Below, in pieces: positions 40,307 to 48,614 of a stretch of 64,000 bases of DNA (positions are counted from its first letter, which is position 1; every line of letters begins with the position of its first letter). Below the pieces are notes generated by a model, which saw only the letters and a program-made list of their open reading frames with translations, did not search any database and was not told where the DNA came from. The translations under genes were made by a program, and so were the position numbers. The stretch is taken from contig CP053448.1 in assembly GCA_013285445.1 (NCBI GenBank), positions 744,001 through 808,000 on the forward strand, written 5' to 3'. Origin of the DNA: Pseudomonadota bacterium. GTDB taxonomy: Bacteria; Pseudomonadota; Gammaproteobacteria; Xanthomonadales; Wenzhouxiangellaceae.

Positions 40307-40865
40307 TCGGAAGCTGGAAAGCCGCAGCCTGCCGGTCATCCACGCCCGGCGTGAGCGACGCCCGGCAGATCTGTTCATGGTCGAACAGCTCGACCTGGAG
40401 TTTGCCAACGGTGAGCGCCGCACCTACGAGCGACTGATCAGCCGCGGTGTGGGCGCCGTCATTATCGTCGCGCTGCCCGACGATCACCACGTGTTGCTGA
40501 TTCGCGAGTACGCCTGCGGGGTGCATCGCTATGAGCTGGGCCTGCCCAAGGGCCGTCTGGAACCGGGGGAAACCCTCATCGAAGGTGCCAATCGCGAGCT
40601 GCAGGAAGAGTGCGGTTACGCGGCGGGTTCGCTCGAGGAAATCGGGCACCTGACCCTGGCCCCGGGCTACATGACGCACAAGACCCACGTCATACTGGCG
40701 CGTGAGCTCTACCCGTCGCGTCTGCCCGGTGACGAACCCGAGGCGATTGATGTGATTCGCTGGCCGCTTGACGACCTGGTCGGGCTGGTGCGGCGCGACG
40801 ACTGCAGCGAGGGGCGCTCGATCGCGGCGCTCTACATGGCGCGCGACCTGCTCAGAACGGCTTGA
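40299..40865 (+). CDS. nudE: ADP compounds hydrolase NudE
   Basis: 188 residues from ATG 40299, overlapping the previous gene by 8 bases. Nudix box GETLIEGANRELQEECGY near residue 89, followed by LAPGYMTHKTHVILARELYP, the NudE-specific stretch. It hydrolyses ADP-ribose, NADH and Ap3A-type compounds. The 3' end overlaps hemJ by 14 bases convergently. Confidence 0.94.
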   Translation: MADRKLESRSLPVIHARRERRPADLFMVEQLDLEFANGERRTYERLISRGVGAVIIVALPDDHHVLLIREYACGVHRYELGLPKGRLEPGETLIEGANRELQEECGYAAGSLEEIGHLTLAPGYMTHKTHVILARELYPSRLPGDEPEAIDVIRWPLDDLVGLVRRDDCSEGRSIAALYMARDLLRTA

Positions 40866-41268
40866 CGATCACCAGGATCACAATGGCGACGAGAAACAGC
40901 GCTGGCACCTCGTTGAACACCCGGTACCATCTGGACCCGTGCCGGTTCTGGCCGTGTGAAAAGCGCACGACCAGACGCCAGCACCACAGGTGATAGCCGA
41001 CCAGTCCCACAACCAGCGCCAGCTTGAGCTGCATCCAGCCCGACGCCAGGTGCCACGGCTCGCCGACCAGCGTGGCCAGACCGAAGGCCAGCGCCAGCGT
41101 TCCGCCGATATGAGTAATGCCCAGCAGGCGCCGCTGCATGACCTGCAGCAGCGCCAGGCGCTGTTGGTCGGGGTTTTCGGCAGCATAGACGAACAGGCGC
41201 GGCAGATAGAACAGGCCGGCAAACCAGGTCACGACAAAGATCACGTGAAACGCTTCGAGCCAGCGCAC
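40852..41268 (-). CDS. hemJ: Protoporphyrinogen oxidase HemJ
   Basis: 138 residues, four transmembrane helices. Opens MRWLEAFHVIFVVTWFAGLF with His8, and has GWMQLKLALVVGLVGYHLWC, both characteristic. HemJ oxidises protoporphyrinogen IX in the penultimate heme step of many proteobacteria. Divergent from erpA with a 272-base gap that carries a candidate small RNA. Confidence 0.94.
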   Translation of the reverse strand: MRWLEAFHVIFVVTWFAGLFYLPRLFVYAAENPDQQRLALLQVMQRRLLGITHIGGTLALAFGLATLVGEPWHLASGWMQLKLALVVGLVGYHLWCWRLVVRFSHGQNRHGSRWYRVFNEVPALFLVAIVILVIVKPF

Positions 41269-41332
41269 GGCCGGGTACTCCCGTCATTCGGTCTGCCCGC
41301 TATTGTGCGCGAGACCGGGCCCGGGCGCCAAC

Positions 41333-41362
41333 TTGACTCAGGTGCCGCGGGCGCGGTATAAA
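41333..41362 (+). promoter_or_regulatory. Promoter P1 upstream of erpA
   Basis: TTGACT (41333-41338), an 18-nt spacer and TATAAA (41357-41362): each hexamer is 5 of 6 to consensus. The -10 is inside an inverted repeat GCGCGGT-ATAAAC-ACCGCGC (41351-41370), a possible operator. The transcript would start near 41370 and meet a terminator 66 bases later. Confidence 0.6.
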
Positions 41363-41369
41363 CACCGCG

Positions 41370-41461
41370 CACATCACAAAAAATTCACAAATACACCAAG
41401 TGCTGATCCATCCGGTTTGGGGCACCTTTCGATTCAAGCGGTCGCCTGGCCGCTTTTTTTT
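41370..41461 (+). ncRNA. Candidate small RNA or erpA leader transcript
   Basis: A transcript of about 92 nt from P1 to the terminator. The first 30 nt are A-rich and look unstructured. A hairpin with stem GTGC (41400-41403) and GCAC (41422-41425) follows, then a terminator hairpin with 8 U. Either a stand-alone sRNA or an attenuated leader of erpA. I see no match to known families. Confidence 0.45.
41436..41461 (+). terminator. Intrinsic terminator upstream of erpA
   Basis: AAGCGG (41436-41441), 8-nt loop, CCGCTT (41450-41455), then T through 41461. It points towards erpA and sits 79 bases before its start, so it ends the transcript from P1, not an upstream coding gene; nudE stops nearly 600 bases away. 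Confidence 0.7.
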
Positions 41462-41477
41462 GTCGCGACGATGTGGC

Positions 41478-41510
41478 TTGACAATCAGGGGGGTGTCCTC
41501 CAGTTATACT
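41478..41510 (+). promoter_or_regulatory. Promoter P2 of erpA, long spacer
   Basis: A perfect TTGACA (41478-41483) and TATACT (41505-41510) separated by 21 bases, longer than the usual 17. The transcript would start about 24 bases before erpA. The long spacer suggests an activator or an alternative -35. No clear IscR half-sites found. Confidence 0.4.
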
Positions 41511-41540
41511 CAATGGCCCAATCAGCTCGGGAGTCGTTCC

Positions 41541-41882
41541 ATGCCACAAAACGCACCCATCGTCTTTACCCCGGCGGCGGCCTCCAAGGTGCGTGAACTG
41601 ATCCTGGAAGAGGCCAACCCGTCGCTGAAGCTACGCGTCTACATCACCGGCGGCGGCTGTTCGGGTTTTCAGTACGGTTTCACGTTTGACGAGAAGATCG
41701 ACGAAGGCGATGTGACCGTGACGCGCGATGACGTGACGCTGGTGGTCGATCCGCTCAGCTTCCAGTATCTGGAGGGTGCGGAAGTCGATTACAGCGAGAG
41801 CCTCCAGGGCGCGCGTTTCGTGATCCGCAACCCGAATGCAGCCACGACCTGCGGCTGCGGTTCCTCGTTCGGGGTGGCGTGA
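41541..41882 (+). CDS. erpA: Iron-sulfur cluster insertion protein ErpA
   Basis: 113 residues from ATG 41541. A-type carrier with Cys40 ([11 protein letters not shown]), Cys104 and Cys106 (TCGCGSSF), which hold a transferable Fe-S cluster. It feeds clusters to enzymes such as IspG and IspH. Usual length and complete. Preceded by two promoters and a terminator that hint at regulated expression. Confidence 0.97.
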   Translation: MPQNAPIVFTPAAASKVRELILEEANPSLKLRVYITGGGCSGFQYGFTFDEKIDEGDVTVTRDDVTLVVDPLSFQYLEGAEVDYSESLQGARFVIRNPNAATTCGCGSSFGVA

Positions 41883-41955
41883 TCGGCGGTTCGCATTCGG
41901 TGCACCGAAGTCGCCGGGCCGTCCGGCGCATGTTGCGGCTGAAGGAACCGGCACG

Positions 41956-42768
41956 ATGACGATATTGATTGTTCTGCTGGGCCTGCTGGCCAGTCATTTT
42001 CTTCCGTCGATCAGACGCTGGCGCCAGTACGACTGGCTGCTGTGGCCCATGGGCCGGATCACCGGATCGCCTGCGGCGCCTGGCTGGGCGGCGCCGATGA
42101 CCCTGCTGCTGGTTGCGGTCATTGTGGCGCTGATTGCCGGCGCGCTGTTTACGGCACTGCTGGGCCGCGTTGGCTGGATCGTGCCGGCCCTGGCCGCATT
42201 TTTGTATACCCTGGGTCCGCGCGATCTCGACCGGGATGTCAGTGCCCTGCTGGAACAGCCGCAGCACGCCGATGGCCGTGAAGCTGCCACGGCGCTGGGT
42301 GTGCGGCCGGATCAATCCGCGCCGCAGGCCGCCTCCGCCGTGCTCTATGCCGCCTGCACACGCTGGTTTGCGGTTGTGTTCTGGTTTGCCGTGCTCGGGG
42401 TTGCGGGCGTGCTTGCCTATCGGCTTTGCCACCGGGCCATGCAGTCCGATTCGATATCGGCCGAAGCGCTTGATGGATTGGCGCGCCTGCGCTGGGTGCT
42501 GGAGTGGCCGGTGCTGGTGCTGATGGTGGTCACCGCCGGCTTGTGTGCCGATCTGGATCGGGTCTACCAGGCCTGGCGGCGGCATGCTGGACAGCGACCG
42601 GCCTGGCTGATTGATCCCCGGATGCTCGGGCTGGTCGCCGAAGCGCTGATGGCCGACGCTGTCGAGATACCGGTCGGCGTGCGGCGTGGCCACCAGCTGG
42701 CCTGGCGCATGCTGGTCCTGTGGCTGGTGGTGATGAGTCTGCTGCTGCTGGCCGGCTGGCTGGTTTAG
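41956..42768 (+). CDS. ampE: AmpE-like inner-membrane protein
   Basis: 270 residues from ATG 41956 (AAGGAA 11 bases upstream). About four transmembrane helices; LYTLGPRDLDRDV near residue 85 and RWFAVVFWFAVLGVAGVLAY near 138 are shared with AmpE, a relative of CobD/CbiB. AmpE is tied to beta-lactamase regulation in enterobacteria, where it follows ampD; no ampD is present here, so its role is uncertain. Confidence 0.8.
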   Translation: MTILIVLLGLLASHFLPSIRRWRQYDWLLWPMGRITGSPAAPGWAAPMTLLLVAVIVALIAGALFTALLGRVGWIVPALAAFLYTLGPRDLDRDVSALLEQPQHADGREAATALGVRPDQSAPQAASAVLYAACTRWFAVVFWFAVLGVAGVLAYRLCHRAMQSDSISAEALDGLARLRWVLEWPVLVLMVVTAGLCADLDRVYQAWRRHAGQRPAWLIDPRMLGLVAEALMADAVEIPVGVRRGHQLAWRMLVLWLVVMSLLLLAGWLV

Positions 42769-42781
42769 GAGGACGAAGAGT

Positions 42782-44059
42782 ATGCGATATCTCATTGGTG
42801 TTTGTCTCTGGTCGGCGGCAACGCTGGCTGCTGCCGAGACCTGGCTGCAGTGTGGTGGACTGGTTGACGTGATCGAGGGTCGCACCGGCGATGCCGCAAC
42901 CCTGGTGATCAAGAACGGGCTGGTCTCCGAGGTGCTTGAGGGCCATCCCCGGCCGACCGGTACCGTCGAGGTCATCGCGCTCGATGATCTGATCTGTCTG
43001 CCGGGCCTGATGGATATGCATACCCATCTGTCTTCGCAGTCGAGTCGCGACGCCTATATCAATCGCTTCGTCCTGAATGAAGCGGATGTGACCCTGCGCG
43101 CGGTTGATTACGCACGCCGCACGCTGGAGGCGGGGTTTACGACCGTGCGCGACCTCGGTGATTCGTTCAACGTTACCGTGGCACTGCGCGAGGCGATTGC
43201 CGAAGGCCGGGTGCCGGGGCCGCGTATTTTTACTTCAGCCAAGTCGCTGGCGACCACCGGTGGACATGCCGACCCGACCAATGCCTGGCGGCGCGATCTG
43301 GCCGGTGAGCCCGGACCACGCGACGGGGTACTCAATGGAGTTGCCGAGGCCCGTGCGGCCGTGCGTCAGCGCTACAAGGACGGTGCTGACCTGATCAAGA
43401 TCACCGCCACCGGCGGCGTGTTGAGCGTTGCTGCCAGCGGTGACAACGCGCAGTTCCGGGACGATGAACTTCGGGCCGTGATCCAGACGGCCGCCGACTA
43501 CGGCATGCATGTGGCTGCCCACGCCCATGGGGCTGAAGGCATGAAGCGGGCGGTCGAGGCGGGTGTTCATTCAATCGAGCACGGCACCTACATGGACGAC
43601 GCGATCATGGCCCTGATGATCGAGCGTGGCACCTGGTACGTGCCGACCATTTCGGCCGGTCGGTTTGTCGCCATCAAGGCCGAAGAGGAGGGGTACTTTC
43701 CGCCGGTTGTGGCGGCCAAGGCACGCCGCATCGGTCCACTGATCCAGGAGACCTTCGCACGAGCCCATGCCGCCGGCGTGCGAATTGCCTTCGGCACGGA
43801 TTGCGGCGTGTGTCCGCACGGCAGTAACGCGAAGGAATTCGGCTACATGGTCGAGGCCGGCATGAGCCCGGCTGATGCCTTGCGCAGCGCGACGCTCAAC
43901 GCCGCCGAGCTGCTTGGGCGCGCCGATCAGCTCGGGCAGCTCGCGCCGGGATACGCCGCCGATGTCATCGCCGTCGCGGGTGATCCGCTCGACGACGTCA
44001 GACAGCTCGAAGACATCCGTTTCGTCATGCGCGACGGCCAGGTCTTCGTGTCGCCGTGA
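42782..44059 (+). CDS. Secreted metal-dependent amidohydrolase
   Basis: 425 residues. Signal peptide MRYLIGVCLWSAATLAAAE. Amidohydrolase barrel: MDMHTHL (His80, His82), DLIKITATGG (carbamylated Lys near 203), HVAAHAHG, SIEHGTYMD and FGTDCGVCPHG (Asp). Close in pattern to imidazolonepropionase-like and Xaa-Pro/Xaa-Arg dipeptidases that act in the periplasm. It lies 13 bases downstream of ampE and may share its transcript. Confidence 0.9.
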   Translation: MRYLIGVCLWSAATLAAAETWLQCGGLVDVIEGRTGDAATLVIKNGLVSEVLEGHPRPTGTVEVIALDDLICLPGLMDMHTHLSSQSSRDAYINRFVLNEADVTLRAVDYARRTLEAGFTTVRDLGDSFNVTVALREAIAEGRVPGPRIFTSAKSLATTGGHADPTNAWRRDLAGEPGPRDGVLNGVAEARAAVRQRYKDGADLIKITATGGVLSVAASGDNAQFRDDELRAVIQTAADYGMHVAAHAHGAEGMKRAVEAGVHSIEHGTYMDDAIMALMIERGTWYVPTISAGRFVAIKAEEEGYFPPVVAAKARRIGPLIQETFARAHAAGVRIAFGTDCGVCPHGSNAKEFGYMVEAGMSPADALRSATLNAAELLGRADQLGQLAPGYAADVIAVAGDPLDDVRQLEDIRFVMRDGQVFVSP

Positions 44060-44078
44060 GCCCTGATGACTGACGGCC

Positions 44079-45194
44079 TCAGTCGGCGTAGCCGCTGAGC
44101 TCGAGATAGCCGCGACCCAGCGGTTGTCGCCCGGGCGCGGTGCTGACTTCGACCGCGCCCTCCCAGTAGTGCACCGACCCCTGCCAGCGCTGATGATCGA
44201 ACAGCGCGTCGACGGCCAGGTCGAGTCCATGCTGGGGAACCCGGACGCGCCACGCAACCGGCCAGCGATGCCCCTGATCGTCGGTCCACCAGCGCGTCGG
44301 CCGTGCGCTGAATTCCCCTGGCCGAAGCGGCCAATGCCGGCCGTCCCCGGCAATCACCGCGCCCGCCGACCAGGGCGCAGCGCTGCCGTCATGCCGACGC
44401 AGGCGGTAGACCATCAGGTCACGCCCGTCGTCGAGCTGCAGCGCGAACCAGTCCCAGCCCGCCAGTCCCTCGCCCAGCTGGCTCGACCCCCACTCGCGAT
44501 CCAGCCAGGCGGTTCCGGTCACCTCGCTTGTAGCCCCGTCGACCTGGATTTGTCCACGGGCCGACAGGCGGGTGATCGAGTAGTAGCGCGATGCATTGCC
44601 GGGCTCGGGGCCTTTGCGACTGTAGCCGTCCTCGCCCTGCAGCACGACCGGCTTGACGGCCTCGAGGTCAAGCCGCAGACCGAAGTCGGCAGCCGCGGCC
44701 TGGAGCGACCAGCCCTGGCCATGGCGCTGGACCGTCCAGTCGCGCAACCACCAGCGTCCGGGTGTGGCACCAGCCAGCCCGAGTGCGCCGCGGGCGAAGC
44801 GCTCGGCGGAATGAAAGCGGTGATTGCGGCCGTCGCTCAGTGCCAGGTGGGCCATCCACACCGCCTCGCTGCGCCAGCGTGAGTTCAGCGCCGGAACAGA
44901 TGCCAGCCCAAACCGGAAAAGCGTGAACTGAAAGCCCAGCGGTGCGCCATCCGTGGACTCCAGGTTGCCGGTAAAGTACCACCACTCGTTGCGAAAACCC
45001 GGATGGGCGCCATGGTCGTCGGGAAATACGAGCGGTTCCGGGCCGGTGACGCGGCGGAAATCCTCCGGCGCGTCGGACAGCAGCCCGGCGGCGGCGAACG
45101 GCGCCGACTCGGTGTCCGGTTCGACGGTCTGCCAGATCAGCCAGGCGATCAGCGCGACGGCGATGAGGGCCAGGGTGCCGAAATCCCGGTACAT
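44079..45194 (-). CDS. AttH-like lipocalin-type protein
   Basis: 371 residues from ATG 45194 (MYRDFGTLALIAVALIAWLIW), a signal/anchor. The mature part has the AttH/CrtC hallmarks: PEPLVFPDDHGAHPGFRNEW near residue 42, WWYFTGNL, then GTAWLDREWGSSQLGEGLAGWDWFALQL near 225. These make paired beta-barrels that bind a hydrophobic ligand. The start overlaps the permease stop by 1 base. With the ABC pair this matches attEFGH-type loci, where the AttH protein is the extracytoplasmic part. Ligand unknown. Confidence 0.88.
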   Translation of the reverse strand: MYRDFGTLALIAVALIAWLIWQTVEPDTESAPFAAAGLLSDAPEDFRRVTGPEPLVFPDDHGAHPGFRNEWWYFTGNLESTDGAPLGFQFTLFRFGLASVPALNSRWRSEAVWMAHLALSDGRNHRFHSAERFARGALGLAGATPGRWWLRDWTVQRHGQGWSLQAAAADFGLRLDLEAVKPVVLQGEDGYSRKGPEPGNASRYYSITRLSARGQIQVDGATSEVTGTAWLDREWGSSQLGEGLAGWDWFALQLDDGRDLMVYRLRRHDGSAAPWSAGAVIAGDGRHWPLRPGEFSARPTRWWTDDQGHRWPVAWRVRVPQHGLDLAVDALFDHQRWQGSVHYWEGAVEVSTAPGRQPLGRGYLELSGYAD

Positions 45195-47620
45195 TAGCTG
45201 CCCCTCAGCTCGCCGGCCGGATCGCGGCGGCCAATGCGCCAGGCCGGATAGATGCCGGCGGCCAGCCCGGCCGCGGCGGCCAGCGCCAGGATGATGGCCA
45301 GCGGCCAAAGCGGCCAGCTCAGCGGCAGGCTCCAGCCGAACGCGCGCGGCTGGACCACCAGCGACAGACCGCTGTGGATGGCCAGCGCCAGCGGCACGGC
45401 AACAATGGCTGCGGCGATGGCCAGGCCGATGGTCTGGCTGATGACTGTTCCTGCGACGGCGGCCGGCGTCAGGCCAATGGCACGCAGGGTGGCATACTCG
45501 CGTCGACGTTCGAGGCTCACCGCCAGCAGCGCGCTGACCAGCGCAATGACTGCGATCAGACCGACCAGAACGGCCAGCGCCCAGGAGATCCGGAAGGTGC
45601 GATCGAAGACCGCCAGCGTGCGCGCCCTGATCGTTTCGCGACTGGTCAGGGTCAGTCGCGGGTCAATGTCGCGCAGTCGATCGACCAGCGTGGCGGCGTC
45701 GGGTGCGCCACCGCCGAGGTACAAACCGAGGCTGTCGCGGTGGCGGTCGTGCCAGAGGCGGCGGTAAAGGGGCGCGTGAATCGCCACGGTGCCGCGATCG
45801 CTGCCGTAGTCGCGGTAGATCGCGGCAATCGGCAGCGCAAGGGTCCCGTCGGGCGCCGGCAATGACACCGCATCGCCCAGGCCAAGGCCCGTGCGTCGCT
45901 CGAACGGCTCGGAGACGATGACCGCGTGGCCTTTCATGAAGGCGTCGCGTGCCGCCTCCGGGTCGCCGTCGAGCCATTCGAATCCCTGCCAGGCGGCTGA
46001 CGGCAGGTCGTAGGCAATCAGGTCACGGCCTTCGCCCAGTTTCACCCGGCGGGCACTCGATATCTGCTCGACGCCATCCATTGCGGCAACGCGCCCGGCC
46101 AATTGATCATTGATCTGCCCGCTGGCCAGGGTGACGTAATGGTCGGCCCGCAGCAGACGATCGATCCAGTCGTCCACAGCGCCTCGAAACCCCAGTACCA
46201 TCATGCCGATTCCGGCGGCCAGGGCCAGAGCCAGGCTGAGCGCTGCGAGCGCTGGCGCCAGACGGCGACGTGCTGACAGCAGCATCGCCAGGGCGCGACC
46301 GGCCAGTCGGTGGCGCGCGCCGCCGGCCAGTGCACGCAGCACCATCAAGGCGAGATCGGGTGCGAACACGGCCGCACCGGCCAGGGCGAGAAACAGGCCG
46401 GCGAAGGCGCCGCCGAGCCGGGTGCTCCAGACAACGATCAGCACACCGCCCAACAGCATCCCGAGCCCGGTCAGCGATACCCAGGGCGCCCGGCCTTCCG
46501 CCGGCAGTGCGCGTATCTGTACGCCCGGGGCGATTTGTCGGGCCTCGCGCCAGACGGGGATGACGGCAGCCTGGCCCAGCGCCATGGTCAGGGCCCAGAG
46601 GCTGGCATACAGGACCAGGGTTGGCCGGACGCGGGCCGGCGGCAGCAGTCCGTACAGCTCCAAGACCGGCTGTCGAATCAGCGCCATGAGCTGATCGGCC
46701 AGCACGGTACCAAGCGTCAGTCCCAGCAGCGCGCCCAGCCCAGTCAGTATCGCGGTCTCGATCATCAGGAGCGCGCTGATCTGCACCGGTGTCACGCCCA
46801 GAGCGCGCAGCATGCCGAAGGATGCTCTTCGCTGTACCGCCAGAAAGGACAGGACACTGAAGACGACGAACAGGCCCACCGCCAGGCTGAGCAGGCTCAT
46901 TGCGGCAAGGTTGGCGCGCATTCCCTCGGTCAGTCGTGCCGCGGATTGCTGCCGCTGCCGGCTGCTGCGGATAGTGAACTCATCACTCAGTCGGGCGCGC
47001 AGCCACTTCTCAGCATCGACGGGCGCATCGATCCACGACAATTCACCGGAGCGCTTGAGCAGATGCTGGACGGCGGCAATGTCCATGATGAGACGCTCGT
47101 CAAGTCCGGGCCGCGCGCCCAGCGTCGCACCAATCTCGAGCTCGTGCCATTGCCCGTTGATTTGGACGCGCAGGGGTTCGTCCGGACTCAGGCCGAGCCG
47201 CCCGAGCGTGGTTTCGGTGACCAGCACCTGCTGCGCGCTCTGCAGCAGGGGTCCGGCCGCTGCGACGCCGATGGTGTCGGCGCTGGTCAGGCTGAACGGA
47301 TCAATGCCGATCAGCTCCAGCGGCTGACCGTTGACACGCACGCGGGCGCTGAGGACAGGGATCAGCTGGGGCGCACCCCGGCTGGTTGCCAGGTCGGCAT
47401 AAACCGCCTCATCGAGCCTGCCGTGCCGTGATTCGATGCGCAACCGCTGGTCAGGCGTCAGCGCATCGCTGGCGCTGTCGAGCGAATCAACCAGTACCCC
47501 GTGGATCAACGCAACACCGGTGACCACCGCCACGCCGGCGGCAATACCGATCAGTGACAGCACCAGCTGGCCGGGATGGCGCCGAAAGAACCGGCGTGAA
47601 GACTGCAGCAGCAGCTTCAT
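45194..47620 (-). CDS. FtsX-family ABC transporter permease (two-repeat)
   Basis: 808 residues from ATG 47620 (MKLLLQSSRRFFRRHPGQLV). Two FtsX-type units, each with an N-terminal helix, a large periplasmic domain and three helices; helix triads fall near 265-390 and 690-790. This layout is that of MacB/LolC-like mechanotransmission permeases, which extract or move lipids or lipoproteins rather than pump solutes. Works with the ATPase upstream. Confidence 0.9.
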   Translation of the reverse strand: MKLLLQSSRRFFRRHPGQLVLSLIGIAAGVAVVTGVALIHGVLVDSLDSASDALTPDQRLRIESRHGRLDEAVYADLATSRGAPQLIPVLSARVRVNGQPLELIGIDPFSLTSADTIGVAAAGPLLQSAQQVLVTETTLGRLGLSPDEPLRVQINGQWHELEIGATLGARPGLDERLIMDIAAVQHLLKRSGELSWIDAPVDAEKWLRARLSDEFTIRSSRQRQQSAARLTEGMRANLAAMSLLSLAVGLFVVFSVLSFLAVQRRASFGMLRALGVTPVQISALLMIETAILTGLGALLGLTLGTVLADQLMALIRQPVLELYGLLPPARVRPTLVLYASLWALTMALGQAAVIPVWREARQIAPGVQIRALPAEGRAPWVSLTGLGMLLGGVLIVVWSTRLGGAFAGLFLALAGAAVFAPDLALMVLRALAGGARHRLAGRALAMLLSARRRLAPALAALSLALALAAGIGMMVLGFRGAVDDWIDRLLRADHYVTLASGQINDQLAGRVAAMDGVEQISSARRVKLGEGRDLIAYDLPSAAWQGFEWLDGDPEAARDAFMKGHAVIVSEPFERRTGLGLGDAVSLPAPDGTLALPIAAIYRDYGSDRGTVAIHAPLYRRLWHDRHRDSLGLYLGGGAPDAATLVDRLRDIDPRLTLTSRETIRARTLAVFDRTFRISWALAVLVGLIAVIALVSALLAVSLERRREYATLRAIGLTPAAVAGTVISQTIGLAIAAAIVAVPLALAIHSGLSLVVQPRAFGWSLPLSWPLWPLAIILALAAAAGLAAGIYPAWRIGRRDPAGELRGS

Positions 47621-48297
47621 CAGTCTGCAACCAGCCGGCCGTGGGCCAGCCGCAGCTGGCGCTCGCATACGGCGGCGGCTGCCGGATTGTGGGTGACCAG
47701 GACGAGGGCGCTGTCGCGTGCTCTCGTCACCCGCTCGAGCAGGTCGAGCACAGCATGCCCCGATGTCTCGTCCAGGCTGCCGGTTGGTTCGTCGGCCAGA
47801 ATCAGGCCGGGTTCGTGGATGAGCGCCCGGGCGATGGCCACGCGCTGTTTTTCACCGCCCGACAAACCGCCCGGCATGCGTTCAAGCACATGTTCGATTC
47901 CCAGTTCGCCGGCCAGCGCGGCCACATTGGCTGGGGCCTGCGGGCGCCGGTTGATCCAGGCTGGCAACAGGATGTTCTCGCTGACCGACAGCGACTCGAT
48001 CAGGTTGAAGTCCTGGAAGACCAGTCCGACCGTTGCGGCGCGCAGCCGGGTCAGGTCCGGTTCCCGCAGCTGCGCCAGGTCGTGCCCGAGCAGCTCGATA
48101 TGACCAGAGTCGGGGCGGTCCATCCCGGCAGCCAGGTGCAGGAGCGTCGATTTGCCCGAGCCGGATGATCCGGTGATGGCTACCCGCTGCCCGCGCTCGA
48201 CGACCAGGCTGACACTCGTCAGCACCTCGATGCGCCGGTCAGCGTTGTCAAAGCCCTTGCCGACAGCGCGCATGGCCAGAATTTCGGCAGTGCTCAT
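47620..48297 (-). CDS. LolD/MacB-type ABC transporter ATPase
   Basis: 225 residues. Walker A GSSGSGKST (about 43-51), signature LSGGEKQRVAIARAL, Walker B LILADEPTGSLDE and LVTHN. The start ATG 48297 lies in a gap carrying the panD promoter. First gene of a three-gene operon with the permease and AttH-like protein, all joined by 1-base overlaps. Confidence 0.95.
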   Translation of the reverse strand: MSTAEILAMRAVGKGFDNADRRIEVLTSVSLVVERGQRVAITGSSGSGKSTLLHLAAGMDRPDSGHIELLGHDLAQLREPDLTRLRAATVGLVFQDFNLIESLSVSENILLPAWINRRPQAPANVAALAGELGIEHVLERMPGGLSGGEKQRVAIARALIHEPGLILADEPTGSLDETSGHAVLDLLERVTRARDSALVLVTHNPAAAAVCERQLRLAHGRLVAD

Positions 48298-48414
48298 CGT
48301 TGCGACATCCCCGGTTCCGGTGGTCTGCCTCGGCCGGACACGTGCCCGTTGGGGTACCGGTCGCCAGGCTGTCGGAACTTTTCCGCCGCAAGGCTCTCGA
48401 AGAATTGTGCCTGG

Positions 48415-48469
48415 CCTGACGAGTACGATTTCACATTTCTTGGCATTCTCGTCAGGATTGTGGTAGACT
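48415..48469 (+). promoter_or_regulatory. panD: panD promoter with inverted repeat
   Basis: TTGGCA (48440-48445), 18-nt spacer, TAGACT (48464-48469). A perfect 9 bp inverted repeat CCTGACGAG (48415-48423) and CTCGTCAGG (48448-48456), 24 bases apart, flanks the -35; it may be an operator. The transcript would start near 48476, about 139 bases before panD. Confidence 0.55.
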
Positions 48470-48475
48470 TACCAC

Positions 48476-48580
48476 CAACTTGGCGAAACCGCAACGGTGA
48501 AGCCAGGTCGCAGGGCGCGAAGCGAGGTACATCACTCCGACATCCGTTGCCCCTCCCTCGCCAGGGGAGGGGTTTTTTTT
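48476..48580 (+). ncRNA. Structured leader of panD, candidate riboswitch-like attenuator
   Basis: First element: helix CUUGGC (48479-48484) with GCCAGG (48502-48507), a symmetric GAA/GAA internal loop (48485-48487, 48499-48501), then ACCG/CGGU closed by CAA. Second: UCGC (48508-48511) with GCGA (48522-48525). Third: a strong terminator. GCGAGG (48522-48527) can instead pair with CCUCGC (48556-48561), which would break both the second hairpin and the terminator. Together this is the pattern of a metabolite- or protein-sensing attenuator. It does not match the known riboswitch classes I can recall. Confidence 0.5.
48550..48580 (+). terminator. Intrinsic terminator in the panD leader
   Basis: CCCCTCCC (48550-48557), 7-nt loop, GGGAGGGG (48565-48572), then 8 T (48573-48580). 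Oriented towards panD and lying 35 bases before its ATG. Confidence 0.85.
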
Positions 48581-48614
48581 GCGGTGAATGAAACCGTTCG
48601 GGAGGCTGCAAACC

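Noticed and set aside
46310..47431. A 373-codon plus-strand frame over the FtsX permease gene
   Set aside because: Gln/Arg-rich product without recognisable domains; the opposite strand has a clear two-repeat permease.
48476..48580. c-di-GMP-I riboswitch in the panD leader
   Set aside because: The GGCGAAACCG stretch recalls GGCAAACC, but the GAAA tetraloop and the GGGACGCAAAGCC element are absent. Other known classes fit no better.
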